20,019 nucleotides of DNA from the NCBI GenBank assembly GCA_013205585.1, contig JABMML010000180.1, positions 1 through 20,019 on the forward strand, written 5' to 3'. Position numbers and translations under genes: made by a program. The notes beneath the pieces are model-generated. The model worked only from the letters and a program-made list of their open reading frames with translations, had not been told where the DNA came from and did not search any database. Of this stretch, positions 1 to 6,178 are shown piece after piece. How positions within the stretch are numbered: position 1 is the first letter of the stretch; every line of letters starts with the position of its first letter. This DNA comes from Chitinophagaceae bacterium (GTDB lineage: Bacteria; Bacteroidota; Bacteroidia; Chitinophagales; Chitinophagaceae).

Positions 1-34
1 ATATAAAACCTATTAAAATACCTCTAAATATTTT

Positions 35-72
35 AAAGCTCCAGTCCGACTTTGTCGAATTGGAGCTTTTTT
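35..72 (+). terminator. Rho-independent terminator hairpin with T run
   Basis: A 9-bp stem (AAAGCTCCA at 35-43 with TGGAGCTTT at 61-69) encloses a smaller CGAC/GTCG hairpin, and a T run follows to base 72. It would end a plus-strand transcript from a gene lying before the window. The left arm has few A residues before it, so it looks less convincing as a terminator for the minus strand. It overlaps the 3' end of the minus-strand open frame described at 33-221. Confidence 0.7.
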
Positions 73-151
73 ATTTTCGCCCAATCTTCAACACTAAGTC
101 CCGCCCAAATTCCCATCCAAAATTTCTGACCCCAATATCCGTTCAAATAAC

Positions 152-159
152 TATTTTTG
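152..159 (+). promoter_or_regulatory. Bacteroidota -7 element for speA
   Basis: TATTTTTG matches the TAnnTTTG element of the Bacteroidota primary sigma factor. It lies 37 nt before the speA ATG. The -33 side is weak: a TTTCTG ends at 128, giving a 23-nt spacer, longer than the usual 19-21. Confidence 0.5.
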
Positions 160-196
160 TGCTCTAAAAATAACAAGCTAACAACCCTGTTTAAAA

Positions 197-1633
197 ATGA
201 ACAATACCTACACCTCGTTGGTTAATCAAACCTTTCATTTTCCCCAAGAAGGTTTTGATGTGGATGATAATGGTTATTTAAAATTTAATGGAGTGGATCT
301 GAAAGCCATCATTGAAAAACATGGTACTCCATTAAAGTTAACTTACATGCCTAAAATTGGTATGCAAATTAAAAAAGCAAAGCAAATGTTTGCTGCTGCT
401 TTTAAGAAACATAAATACGAGGGAGATTACTTTTATTGTTATTGCACTAAGAGCTCACACTTTTCATTTATTGTGGAAGAGGCCTTGTCTCACAATGTAC
501 ATTTAGAAACTTCTTTTGCTTACGATATTGATATTATTAACCAATTGTATAAGCGTAGAAAAATTAATAAAGATATTTTTATTATTTGTAATGGCTACAA
601 GCAGAAATTATACATGAGTAGAATTTCTAAATTAATTAATACAGGTTTTAAAAATGTAATACCTGTTTTAGATAATAAAGAAGAGTTACAATTTTATAAG
701 CGTAATACCAAAGAGCCTTTTAAATTAGGTATTAGAGTGGCTTCAGAAGAAGAGCCTAGTTTTCCTTTCTATACTTCACGTTTAGGTATTAGGGCAAAGG
801 ATATTCTTGAATTTTATGTAGATGAGATTGAGGGTTATGAAGATAAGTTTCAATTAAAAATGTTGCATATCTTTTTAAACAAGGGTATTAAAGACGATAT
901 CTATTATTGGTCTGAATTAAACAAGATCATCAACTTGTATTGCCAGCTTAAAAAAATATGTCCTGAATTAGACTCTATTAATATTGGAGGAGGTTTCCCT
1001 ATTAAGCATTCATTAGGTTTTGAATATGATTATCAATTCATTATTAATGAAATTGTATCGAATATTAAAAAGGCATGTAAAAAAGCAAAAGTGCCAATGC
1101 CAAATATTTATACTGAATTTGGAAGCTATACAGTGGGAGAGAGTATGGCGCATATTTACAAGGTACTTGCTGAAAAGAAACAAAACGATAGAGAGTGTTG
1201 GTATATGATTGATTCTTCTTTTATTACCACTTTACCTGATACCTGGGGTATTGGTGAAAAGTTTTTGATGTTGCCGGTAAATAAATGGGAGAATGATTAC
1301 CAACGTGTGGTATTAGGAGGGCTTACTTGCGATAGTCATGATTATTATGATTCAGAAGAACATATCAATGAGGTATTCTTACCTAAATTGAAAAATGACT
1401 TATTAGAAGACAAGGCCGAAGAGAATAATGAATCTTTATATGTAGGATTTTTCCATACAGGTGCTTATCAAGATCAAATTAGTGGCTATGGAGGAATTAA
1501 GCATTGCTTGATACCCTCTCCAAAGCATGTGATTGTAGAAAAAGATGCTAAAACCGGAAAGCTGGTTGATTGGGTCTATGCAAAAGAGCAAACTGCTAAA
1601 TCCATGCTTAAGATATTGGGCTATTTAAGATAG
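197..1633 (+). CDS. speA: Arginine decarboxylase (fold III, PLP-dependent)
   Basis: It probably converts arginine to agmatine and CO2, the first step toward putrescine. The 478-residue protein has the alanine-racemase-fold plan of the ornithine/diaminopimelate/arginine decarboxylase family. Lys85 in CYCTKSSHF fits the PLP Schiff-base lysine. GGGFP at 264-268 and TEFGSYTVGES around 306-316 fit the phosphate-binding loop and the motif that carries the acidic residue contacting the pyridine nitrogen. GGLTCDSHDYY at 374-384 is the CDS motif that supplies the catalytic Cys378. It is shorter than the Escherichia coli SpeA type (over 600 residues) but matches the length annotated as arginine decarboxylase in Bacteroidota. 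Arginine rather than diaminopimelate or ornithine as substrate is inferred from aguB and aguA about 4 kb downstream. The gene appears monocistronic, with its own upstream promoter. Confidence 0.8.
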   Translation: MNNTYTSLVNQTFHFPQEGFDVDDNGYLKFNGVDLKAIIEKHGTPLKLTYMPKIGMQIKKAKQMFAAAFKKHKYEGDYFYCYCTKSSHFSFIVEEALSHNVHLETSFAYDIDIINQLYKRRKINKDIFIICNGYKQKLYMSRISKLINTGFKNVIPVLDNKEELQFYKRNTKEPFKLGIRVASEEEPSFPFYTSRLGIRAKDILEFYVDEIEGYEDKFQLKMLHIFLNKGIKDDIYYWSELNKIINLYCQLKKICPELDSINIGGGFPIKHSLGFEYDYQFIINEIVSNIKKACKKAKVPMPNIYTEFGSYTVGESMAHIYKVLAEKKQNDRECWYMIDSSFITTLPDTWGIGEKFLMLPVNKWENDYQRVVLGGLTCDSHDYYDSEEHINEVFLPKLKNDLLEDKAEENNESLYVGFFHTGAYQDQISGYGGIKHCLIPSPKHVIVEKDAKTGKLVDWVYAKEQTAKSMLKILGYLR

Positions 1634-1666
1634 GCTCTAATTTAGTCTCGAATATAGTCTCGAAAT
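1631..1666 (+). repeat. Three tandem 12-bp repeats starting at the speA stop codon
   Basis: The units begin at 1631, 1643 and 1655. They read TAGGCTCTAATT, TAGTCTCGAATA and TAGTCTCGAAAT. Copies two and three share the first ten bases exactly, and the first is degenerate. The TAG of copy one is the stop codon of speA. Confidence 0.6.
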
Positions 1667-1752
1667 CTATTAATTTTTGCGATTTTACTCTATTTTCAAG
1701 CAATTATGGCATATTATCTTATTATTAACTGCCTAAAAGTCTTGAAAACAAA

Positions 1753-1784
1753 TTTGTAAGAGATTTCCAAATCACCTAATTTTG
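1753..1784 (+). promoter_or_regulatory. Promoter of the bacilliredoxin gene
   Basis: TTTG at 1753-1756, a 20-bp spacer, and TAATTTTG at 1777-1784 form a full match to the Bacteroidota TTTG / TAnnTTTG promoter. Transcription would begin near 1790. That makes an upstream in-frame TTG at 1782 an impossible start, because it lies inside the -7 element, and fixes the ATG at 1803. Confidence 0.75.
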
Positions 1785-1802
1785 ACTCAAATAGTAGATG
1801 TT

Positions 1803-2219
1803 ATGTACCCTGAAGAGTTTGTATTACCAATGAAAGCTGAATTAGTTGATAATGGTTTTGAAGATTTAACAACAGCAGCTGAAGTAGAAAATGCAGTTAA
1901 ACAAAAAGGTACAACATTAATTGTGATTAATTCGGTTTGTGGTTGTGCTGCTGGTGCTTGTAGACCAGGTGTTTTAATGGCAGTAGCCAATGCAACTCAA
2001 AAACCAGATCGTATCACAACTAGTTTTGCAGGATTTGACATAGAAGCGATTAATAAAGTAAGAGAATTACACTTACCTTATCCTCCTTCTTCTCCAGCAA
2101 TTTTATTATTTAAAGATGGTCAGTTAGTGAATATGGTGGAAAGACACCAAATTGAAGGCCGACCTGCTCAAGTAATCGCACAGCACTTAATTTCAGTGTT
2201 TCAAGAACATTGTAATTAA
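1803..2219 (+). CDS. BrxA/BrxB-family bacilliredoxin (YphP/YqiW-like)
   Basis: This is a thioredoxin-fold protein of 138 residues that removes bacillithiol from bacillithiolated proteins in the cytoplasm. The NSVCGCAAGACRPG segment holds the family's CGC active site (Cys46 and Cys48), with an added Cys53 where relatives I remember have Ala. The motif YPPSSP and the C-terminal VERHQIEGR segment are also typical of the family. The reading frame is open further upstream to a TTG at 1782, but the promoter -7 element covers that codon, so the ATG at 1803, giving MYPEEF, is chosen. A strong terminator follows, so the gene is probably a single-gene unit. BshB1 at 4484 supports the presence of bacillithiol in this organism. 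Family assignment is firm; the exact brxA or brxB label is not. Confidence 0.9.
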   Translation: MYPEEFVLPMKAELVDNGFEDLTTAAEVENAVKQKGTTLIVINSVCGCAAGACRPGVLMAVANATQKPDRITTSFAGFDIEAINKVRELHLPYPPSSPAILLFKDGQLVNMVERHQIEGRPAQVIAQHLISVFQEHCN

Positions 2220-2269
2220 TTCAAAAATATTGATAAACGCTTTTTGTTTTTAGATGGGTTAGTAAACAC

Positions 2270-2300
2270 GGCCGCACTTTCTAGTGTGGCCTTTTTTTTT
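2270..2300 (+). terminator. Rho-independent terminator after the bacilliredoxin gene
   Basis: GGCCGCAC (2270-2277) pairs with GTGTGGCC (2284-2291) in an 8-bp stem with one G-U pair and a 6-nt loop. Nine T residues follow at 2292-2300. Confidence 0.85.
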
Positions 2301-2332
2301 CGTACATTGCATTACCTTATTTATATCAAACT

Positions 2333-3493
2333 ATGTATCCCAATTTATATTATTTAGTCGATGACTTAGTGGGGGTTAAATTAAATGGATTAAAGCTTAT
2401 CAATTCATTTGGTTTTTTTGTAGCCATCGCCTTTGTGGCCTCTGGTTATGTCTTATACCTTGAATTAAAAAGAAAGGAAGCATTAGGGGAGTTTAGGTCT
2501 AAAGAAGAAAAGATGATTGTGGGAGCACCTGCTTCTACTGTTGATTTAATTACCAATTTTATTTTTGGCTATTTGTTTGGTTATAAGATAGTTGGAGCCT
2601 TTACCATTGAAAATGCTTTAAATAATACACAGGCCTTTATTTTATCCTTAGAAGGAAATATGCTAGCAGGTTTACTAATAGGTGGGTTAATGGTATATAT
2701 AAAATGGAGAGAAAAAAACAAAGAAAAATTAGCAAAGCCTGAAACCAGGATACTTACTGTATGGCCGCATGATAGAGTAGGTGAAGTGGTTTTACAAGCT
2801 GCCTTATGGGGTTTTTTAGGGGCCAAAATTTTTCATAATTTAGAAAATATAGATGAATTAGTAAGAGATCCTATTGGGTCGCTTATTTCATTTAGTGGAT
2901 TAACTTTTTATGGAGGTTTAATTTTAGCCACCATTGGCGTCATTGTATACATCAGAAAACATAATATTCGAGTAATACATTTTGCAGACGCCATGGCACC
3001 CACTATGCTATTTGCTTATGCAGCTGGAAGAATAGGATGTCATATTAGTGGAGATGGCGATTGGGGTATTGTAAATTTAGCTCCCAAGCCTTTTACATGG
3101 TTACCCGATTGGGCTTGGTCTTCTACCTATGCGCATAATGTTTTGAATGAAGGAGTGCCTATTAATGGATGTGTTGGAAATTATTGTAACGAACTTCCTG
3201 CTGCTGTTTTTCCAACTACCTTGTATGAAATAATCATCATGTTTGCCTTATTTGCAATCATGTGGTCGTTTAGAAAAAAAATTACGCAACCAGGTATACT
3301 TACTGGTATTTATTTAATTTTTGTAGGAGGGGAGCGTTATTTTATTGAAAAAATTAGGGTGAATAATAAATACATGTCACTTCCTTTTCAGCCTACTCAA
3401 GCAGAACTTATTTCTACTTTTTTAATACTTATTGGAATTGTATTTTTGATTCAATCAAATCGTTGGTTCCCTAAAACTATTGTTAAACCATAA
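2333..3493 (+). CDS. lgt: Prolipoprotein diacylglyceryl transferase, Bacteroidota type
   Basis: It transfers diacylglycerol from phosphatidylglycerol to the lipobox cysteine of prolipoproteins in the inner membrane. The 386-residue protein has several hydrophobic spans (about 22-44, 72-92, 106-124, 153-167, 186-207, 217-235, 296-312, 322-334 and 359-375). FSGLTFYGGL near 187-196, GRIGCHISGDGDWG at 232-245, FPTTLYE at 293-299 and GGERYFIEKIR near 332-342 follow the order of the Lgt motifs. It is about 95 residues longer than E. coli Lgt. Asn146 of the E. coli signature GRIGN is replaced here by Cys236, and the His of FHGGL by Tyr193. Both look like group-level variation. Two lipoproteins in this window (7312 and 16875) are possible substrates. 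yajQ follows after 9 bp, probably on the same transcript. Confidence 0.9.
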   Translation: MYPNLYYLVDDLVGVKLNGLKLINSFGFFVAIAFVASGYVLYLELKRKEALGEFRSKEEKMIVGAPASTVDLITNFIFGYLFGYKIVGAFTIENALNNTQAFILSLEGNMLAGLLIGGLMVYIKWREKNKEKLAKPETRILTVWPHDRVGEVVLQAALWGFLGAKIFHNLENIDELVRDPIGSLISFSGLTFYGGLILATIGVIVYIRKHNIRVIHFADAMAPTMLFAYAAGRIGCHISGDGDWGIVNLAPKPFTWLPDWAWSSTYAHNVLNEGVPINGCVGNYCNELPAAVFPTTLYEIIIMFALFAIMWSFRKKITQPGILTGIYLIFVGGERYFIEKIRVNNKYMSLPFQPTQAELISTFLILIGIVFLIQSNRWFPKTIVKP

Positions 3494-3502
3494 ATAATTA
3501 TT

Positions 3503-3991
3503 ATGCCGTCATTTGATATTGCTAGCTCTGTAGATATTCAAACATTGGATAATGCAGTAAATATTGTGAAAAAAGAAATCACCAATCGTTTCGACTTTAA
3601 AGGCAATCATGTAGTGATTGATTTAAATAAGAAAGATTATATGTTGAAATTAGAATCAGATTCTGAGATGAAAATTCAGCAGATTGTAGATGTATTGTTA
3701 AGTAGATCGATGAAACAAGGTATTGATGCCTCGGCCTTTGATTTCTCGAAAGAGGCCTTTCCGAGTGGTAAAATTTTCAAAAAGGACGTTTCTGTAAAAA
3801 ATGGCCTAAAGCAGGAAGACGCCAAAAAGGTGGTCAAACTCATTAAAGAAAGTGGCTTAAAGGTGCAGGCGGCCATTATGGACGATATTGTACGTGTTAC
3901 AGGCAAGAAAATTGATGATTTGCAAGATGTTATAGCTGCTTGTAGGGCGGGTAATTTGGGCCTTCCTTTACAGTATATCAACATGAAATAA
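3503..3991 (+). CDS. yajQ: YajQ-family nucleotide-binding protein
   Basis: This is a cytoplasmic protein of 162 residues, close to the 163 of E. coli YajQ, with the hallmark start PSFDIASSVD and the TNRFDFKG motif at about 27-34. The family has two ferredoxin-like domains. Some members bind cyclic di-GMP (the Xanthomonas homologue XC_3703), and others were linked to RNA or nucleotide binding. Whether this one binds cyclic di-GMP cannot be told from the sequence. It begins 9 bp after the lgt stop with no promoter between them, so the two are probably cotranscribed. Confidence 0.93.
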   Translation: MPSFDIASSVDIQTLDNAVNIVKKEITNRFDFKGNHVVIDLNKKDYMLKLESDSEMKIQQIVDVLLSRSMKQGIDASAFDFSKEAFPSGKIFKKDVSVKNGLKQEDAKKVVKLIKESGLKVQAAIMDDIVRVTGKKIDDLQDVIAACRAGNLGLPLQYINMK

Positions 3992-3992
3992 G

Positions 3993-4008
3993 AGGGAATA
4001 GCCCTTTT
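3993..4008 (+). terminator. Weak terminator candidate after yajQ
   Basis: AGGG at 3993-3996 (just after the stop) can pair with CCCT at 4002-4005, followed by TTTT in total at 4005-4008. The stem is only 4 bp, so it would be a poor terminator by itself. Confidence 0.3.
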
Positions 4009-4020
4009 AAGCGTTTAAAA

Positions 4021-4052
4021 TTTGGCCACAACCTAGCTTTAAGCTAAATTTG
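4021..4052 (+). promoter_or_regulatory. Promoter of rpmE2
   Basis: TTTG at 4021-4024, a 20-bp spacer and TAAATTTG at 4045-4052 are a full match to the Bacteroidota promoter form. Transcription would start near 4058, leaving a leader of about 50 nt before the rpmE2 ATG at 4108. Confidence 0.75.
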
Positions 4053-4069
4053 CGTCCTATTAAATAAAT

Positions 4070-4089
4070 TGTACGGCAAAACCCGTGCA
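4070..4089 (+). promoter_or_regulatory. Leader hairpin upstream of rpmE2
   Basis: TGTACGG (4070-4076) pairs with CCGTGCA (4083-4089) in a 7-bp stem with one U-G pair and the 6-nt loop CAAAAC. It lies inside the predicted 5' leader, 18 nt before the ATG, and has no T run, so it is not a terminator. Leaders of ribosomal protein genes often bind their own product; L31 leader motifs are known in other phyla. A role here is inference. Confidence 0.4.
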
Positions 4090-4107
4090 TCCTTAAAAAT
4101 CATAATT

Positions 4108-4359
4108 ATGAGAGAAGGTATCCATCCAGAAGCGTATCGTTTTGTAGTGTTCAAGGACATGAGTAACGGTATGCAATTCTTAGGCAAATCAACTGCACAA
4201 ACCAGGGAAACAGTATTGTTTGAAGACGGTAAAGAGTATCCAATTATTAAATTGGAGATTTCTAACACTTCACATCCTTTTTACACTGGTAAAAATATGT
4301 TGGTTGACACCGCTGGTCGTATTGATAAATTCAACAAGCGTTACGCCAAGAAGCAATAA
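4108..4359 (+). CDS. rpmE2: 50S ribosomal protein L31, type B
   Basis: This is an 83-residue large-subunit ribosomal protein. The start [19 protein letters not shown], the middle segment [19 protein letters not shown] and the C-terminal [13 protein letters not shown] tail are characteristic of type B L31. It contains no cysteine, so it lacks the zinc-binding cysteines of type A L31, as expected for this class. The frame is open upstream to a TTG at 4069, but that lies in the leader hairpin, and the ATG at 4108 gives the normal family length. It has its own promoter and a strong terminator, so it stands alone. Confidence 0.95.
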   Translation: MREGIHPEAYRFVVFKDMSNGMQFLGKSTAQTRETVLFEDGKEYPIIKLEISNTSHPFYTGKNMLVDTAGRIDKFNKRYAKKQ

Positions 4360-4399
4360 AAGAGAGACCATTAAAAAATATTCTTTTTTATACTTATTC

Positions 4400-4434
4400 A
4401 AACCCTTTCTTACGCAAGTAAGAGAGGGTTTTTT
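4400..4434 (+). terminator. Rho-independent terminator after rpmE2
   Basis: A 14-bp stem (4400-4413 with 4418-4431, one wobble pair) closes on a GCAA tetraloop and is followed by a T run to 4434. Confidence 0.92.
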
Positions 4435-4465
4435 GTCAAAAAAGACTTTTGAGTACTTACCTTTG
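4432..4465 (+). promoter_or_regulatory. Promoter of bshB1
   Basis: TACCTTTG at 4458-4465 matches the -7 element. A TTTG at 4432-4435, inside the T run of the preceding terminator, could be the -33 element with a slightly long 22-bp spacer. The ATG follows 18 nt after the -7 element. Confidence 0.55.
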
Positions 4466-4483
4466 TAATGTAAATTATCAATT

Positions 4484-5215
4484 ATGCCAACACTAGATAT
4501 ACTTGCTTTTGGAGCCCACCCCGATGATGTGGAGTTGGGATGTGCGGGGACTTTGTTATTGGCAGTGTCTGAAGGAAAAAAAGTAGGCATTGTTGATTTA
4601 ACTAAAGGGGAGCAAGGAACAAGAGGTACCACTTCCCAAAGATTAAAGGAAGCGCAGTTAGCTTCTCAAGTCATGGGCATTGGTGTGAGAGAAAATTTAG
4701 GTATGTCCGATGGCTTTTTTGAGAATAATAAAGAAAATCAATTTGCCATTATTGAAACCATTAGAAAATATCAACCCTCCATTATTTTTTGCAATGCACC
4801 CGAGGACCGTCACCCGGATCATGGACGCGCTTCTAGTTTAGTAGTGGACGCCGCATTTTTATCTGGCCTCGTTAAAATTCAAACTACACATAATGGAGTC
4901 GTGCAAGCGCCTTGGAGACCTACACAAGTATTTCATTATATACAATCACGATATCTAACGCCCAATTTTGTAATAGATATTAGTGCTTTTATGGACAAGA
5001 AGATGGAAGCCATACTTGCACATAGTTCTCAGTTTTATGACCCCAATTCAACAGAGCCAGAAACCTTTATTTCAGGTAATTCTTTTTTAGAATTTGTGAA
5101 AGGAAGGGCCAAGGAATTAGGGCATCAAATAGGAGTGGATTATGCAGAAGGTTTTATTACCCAAAAGTTATTAGGTATTCGTAGTTTTGAGGCAATCATT
5201 CAAAAGACAACATAG
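4484..5215 (+). CDS. bshB1: Bacillithiol biosynthesis deacetylase BshB1
   Basis: It removes the acetyl group from GlcNAc-malate to give GlcN-malate, the second step of bacillithiol synthesis. The 243-residue protein belongs to the PIG-L/LmbE zinc deacetylase family. GAHPDDVELGCAG at 10-22 holds the zinc ligands His12 and Asp15 and the catalytic Asp14, and RHPDHGRAS at 109-117 supplies the third ligand, His113. TKGEQGTRGT at 40-49 and the final EGFITQKLLGI segment are features of BshB1 rather than of mycothiol deacetylases. The bacilliredoxin at 1803 fits the same thiol system. bshA and bshC are not in this window. aguB follows after 30 bp without a terminator, so the two may share a transcript. 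Confidence 0.92.
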   Translation: MPTLDILAFGAHPDDVELGCAGTLLLAVSEGKKVGIVDLTKGEQGTRGTTSQRLKEAQLASQVMGIGVRENLGMSDGFFENNKENQFAIIETIRKYQPSIIFCNAPEDRHPDHGRASSLVVDAAFLSGLVKIQTTHNGVVQAPWRPTQVFHYIQSRYLTPNFVIDISAFMDKKMEAILAHSSQFYDPNSTEPETFISGNSFLEFVKGRAKELGHQIGVDYAEGFITQKLLGIRSFEAIIQKTT

Positions 5216-5245
5216 AAATATTTTAACCCTTTATAATTTATCATT

Positions 5246-6127
5246 ATGGCCATTGTTAAAGTAGGATTAGTGCAAATGACATGTGAGGCATCTAAGGCTG
5301 CCAACACTTTAAAAGCAATTGAAAAAGTAAGAGAGGCGGCGAAAAAAGGGGCGAACATTATTTGCTTACAAGAATTATTTACTTCACTTTATTTTTGTGA
5401 TGTAGAAGCTTATGATAATTTTAAATTAGCTGAACCTATTCCAGGTGAAACAAGTAATACATTCGCTACTTTAGCCAAAGAATTAGGCGTGGTTATTATT
5501 GCTTCCTTATTTGAAAAAAGAGCAGAAGGTTTATACCATAACACCACAGCAGTTTTAGATGCAGATGGTACTTATTTAGGAAAGTATCGTAAAATGCATA
5601 TTCCCGATGATCCTGCTTATTTTGAAAAATTTTATTTCACACCAGGCGACTTAGGCTATAAAGTTTTTAAAACAAAATTTGCCACCATTGGTGTTTTAAT
5701 ATGTTGGGACCAATGGTATCCAGAAGCTGCAAGAATTACTAGTTTAATGGGTGCTGAAATGTTATTTTATCCAACTGCTATTGGTTGGGCGACTGCACAA
5801 GACGAAGCCACTAATAAAGAACAGTATAATGCTTGGCAAACTATACAACGCAGTCATGCAGTTGCCAATGGAGTGCCTGTGATTAGTGTAAATAGAGTAG
5901 GACTAGAACAAGAAGGCCTAATGAAATTTTGGGGTGGGAGTTTTGTAAGTAATCCCTTTGGAACTTTATTGTACGAAGCTTCACATGATAAAGAAGAAGT
6001 GGCCGTCATTGATATTGATACAGAAAAATCGGATAGCTATAGAACACATTGGCCATTCCTTCGTGACCGTAGAATTGATTCTTATGGTCCTATTACTAAA
6101 AGATATTTAGACGAAGAGGCTGAGTAA
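5246..6127 (+). CDS. aguB: N-carbamoylputrescine amidase
   Basis: It hydrolyses N-carbamoylputrescine to putrescine, CO2 and ammonia in the cytoplasm. The 293-residue protein is a nitrilase-superfamily (carbon-nitrogen hydrolase) enzyme with the Glu-Lys-Cys triad at Glu43 (LQELFTSLYF), Lys116 (YRKMHIPDDP) and Cys153 (LICWDQWYPEA). The GEGANII-like segment KKGANIICLQELF and the C-terminal HWPFLRDRRIDSYGP are strongly conserved in AguB enzymes of bacteria and plants. The agmatine deiminase gene that makes its substrate begins 51 bp downstream, which secures the assignment among nitrilase relatives. Confidence 0.95.
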   Translation: MAIVKVGLVQMTCEASKAANTLKAIEKVREAAKKGANIICLQELFTSLYFCDVEAYDNFKLAEPIPGETSNTFATLAKELGVVIIASLFEKRAEGLYHNTTAVLDADGTYLGKYRKMHIPDDPAYFEKFYFTPGDLGYKVFKTKFATIGVLICWDQWYPEAARITSLMGAEMLFYPTAIGWATAQDEATNKEQYNAWQTIQRSHAVANGVPVISVNRVGLEQEGLMKFWGGSFVSNPFGTLLYEASHDKEEVAVIDIDTEKSDSYRTHWPFLRDRRIDSYGPITKRYLDEEAE

Positions 6128-6178
6128 TTAATAAATCAGCTGAATAATTAAAATTTTAAGTAGACATATTTATACAAA

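Larger units (their letters stand above)
33..221 (-). other. Unassigned Trp-rich open frame, possible gene remnant or repeat
   Basis: On the minus strand one frame is open for 62 codons and stops at a TAA at 33-35. Its last 38 codons read like protein rather than noise: there are four Trp codons within about 13 codons and another further on, including stretches such as NGYWGQKFWMGIWAG and LSVEDWAKIKKLQFD. This also explains why the plus strand is rich in C and poor in G at about 78-140. There is no convincing start codon; the only ATG (114-116) would leave 27 residues. The terminator hairpin forms the last codons. It could be the tail of a decayed gene, a dispersed repeat that carries a terminator, or chance. 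I do not recognise a family. Confidence 0.3.

Noticed and set aside
100..133. C-tracts on the plus strand (G-tracts on minus) that could form a G-quadruplex upstream of speA
   Set aside because: One loop would be about 15 nt, and the tracts are explained by Trp and Gly codons of the minus-strand frame.
3676..3984. 102-codon minus-strand open frame opposite yajQ
   Set aside because: It is fully inside a conserved gene, with no promoter or protein-like features.
4270..4632. 120-codon minus-strand open frame over the rpmE2 end, its terminator and the bshB1 start
   Set aside because: It runs through a strong terminator and two real genes on the other strand and resembles no protein.
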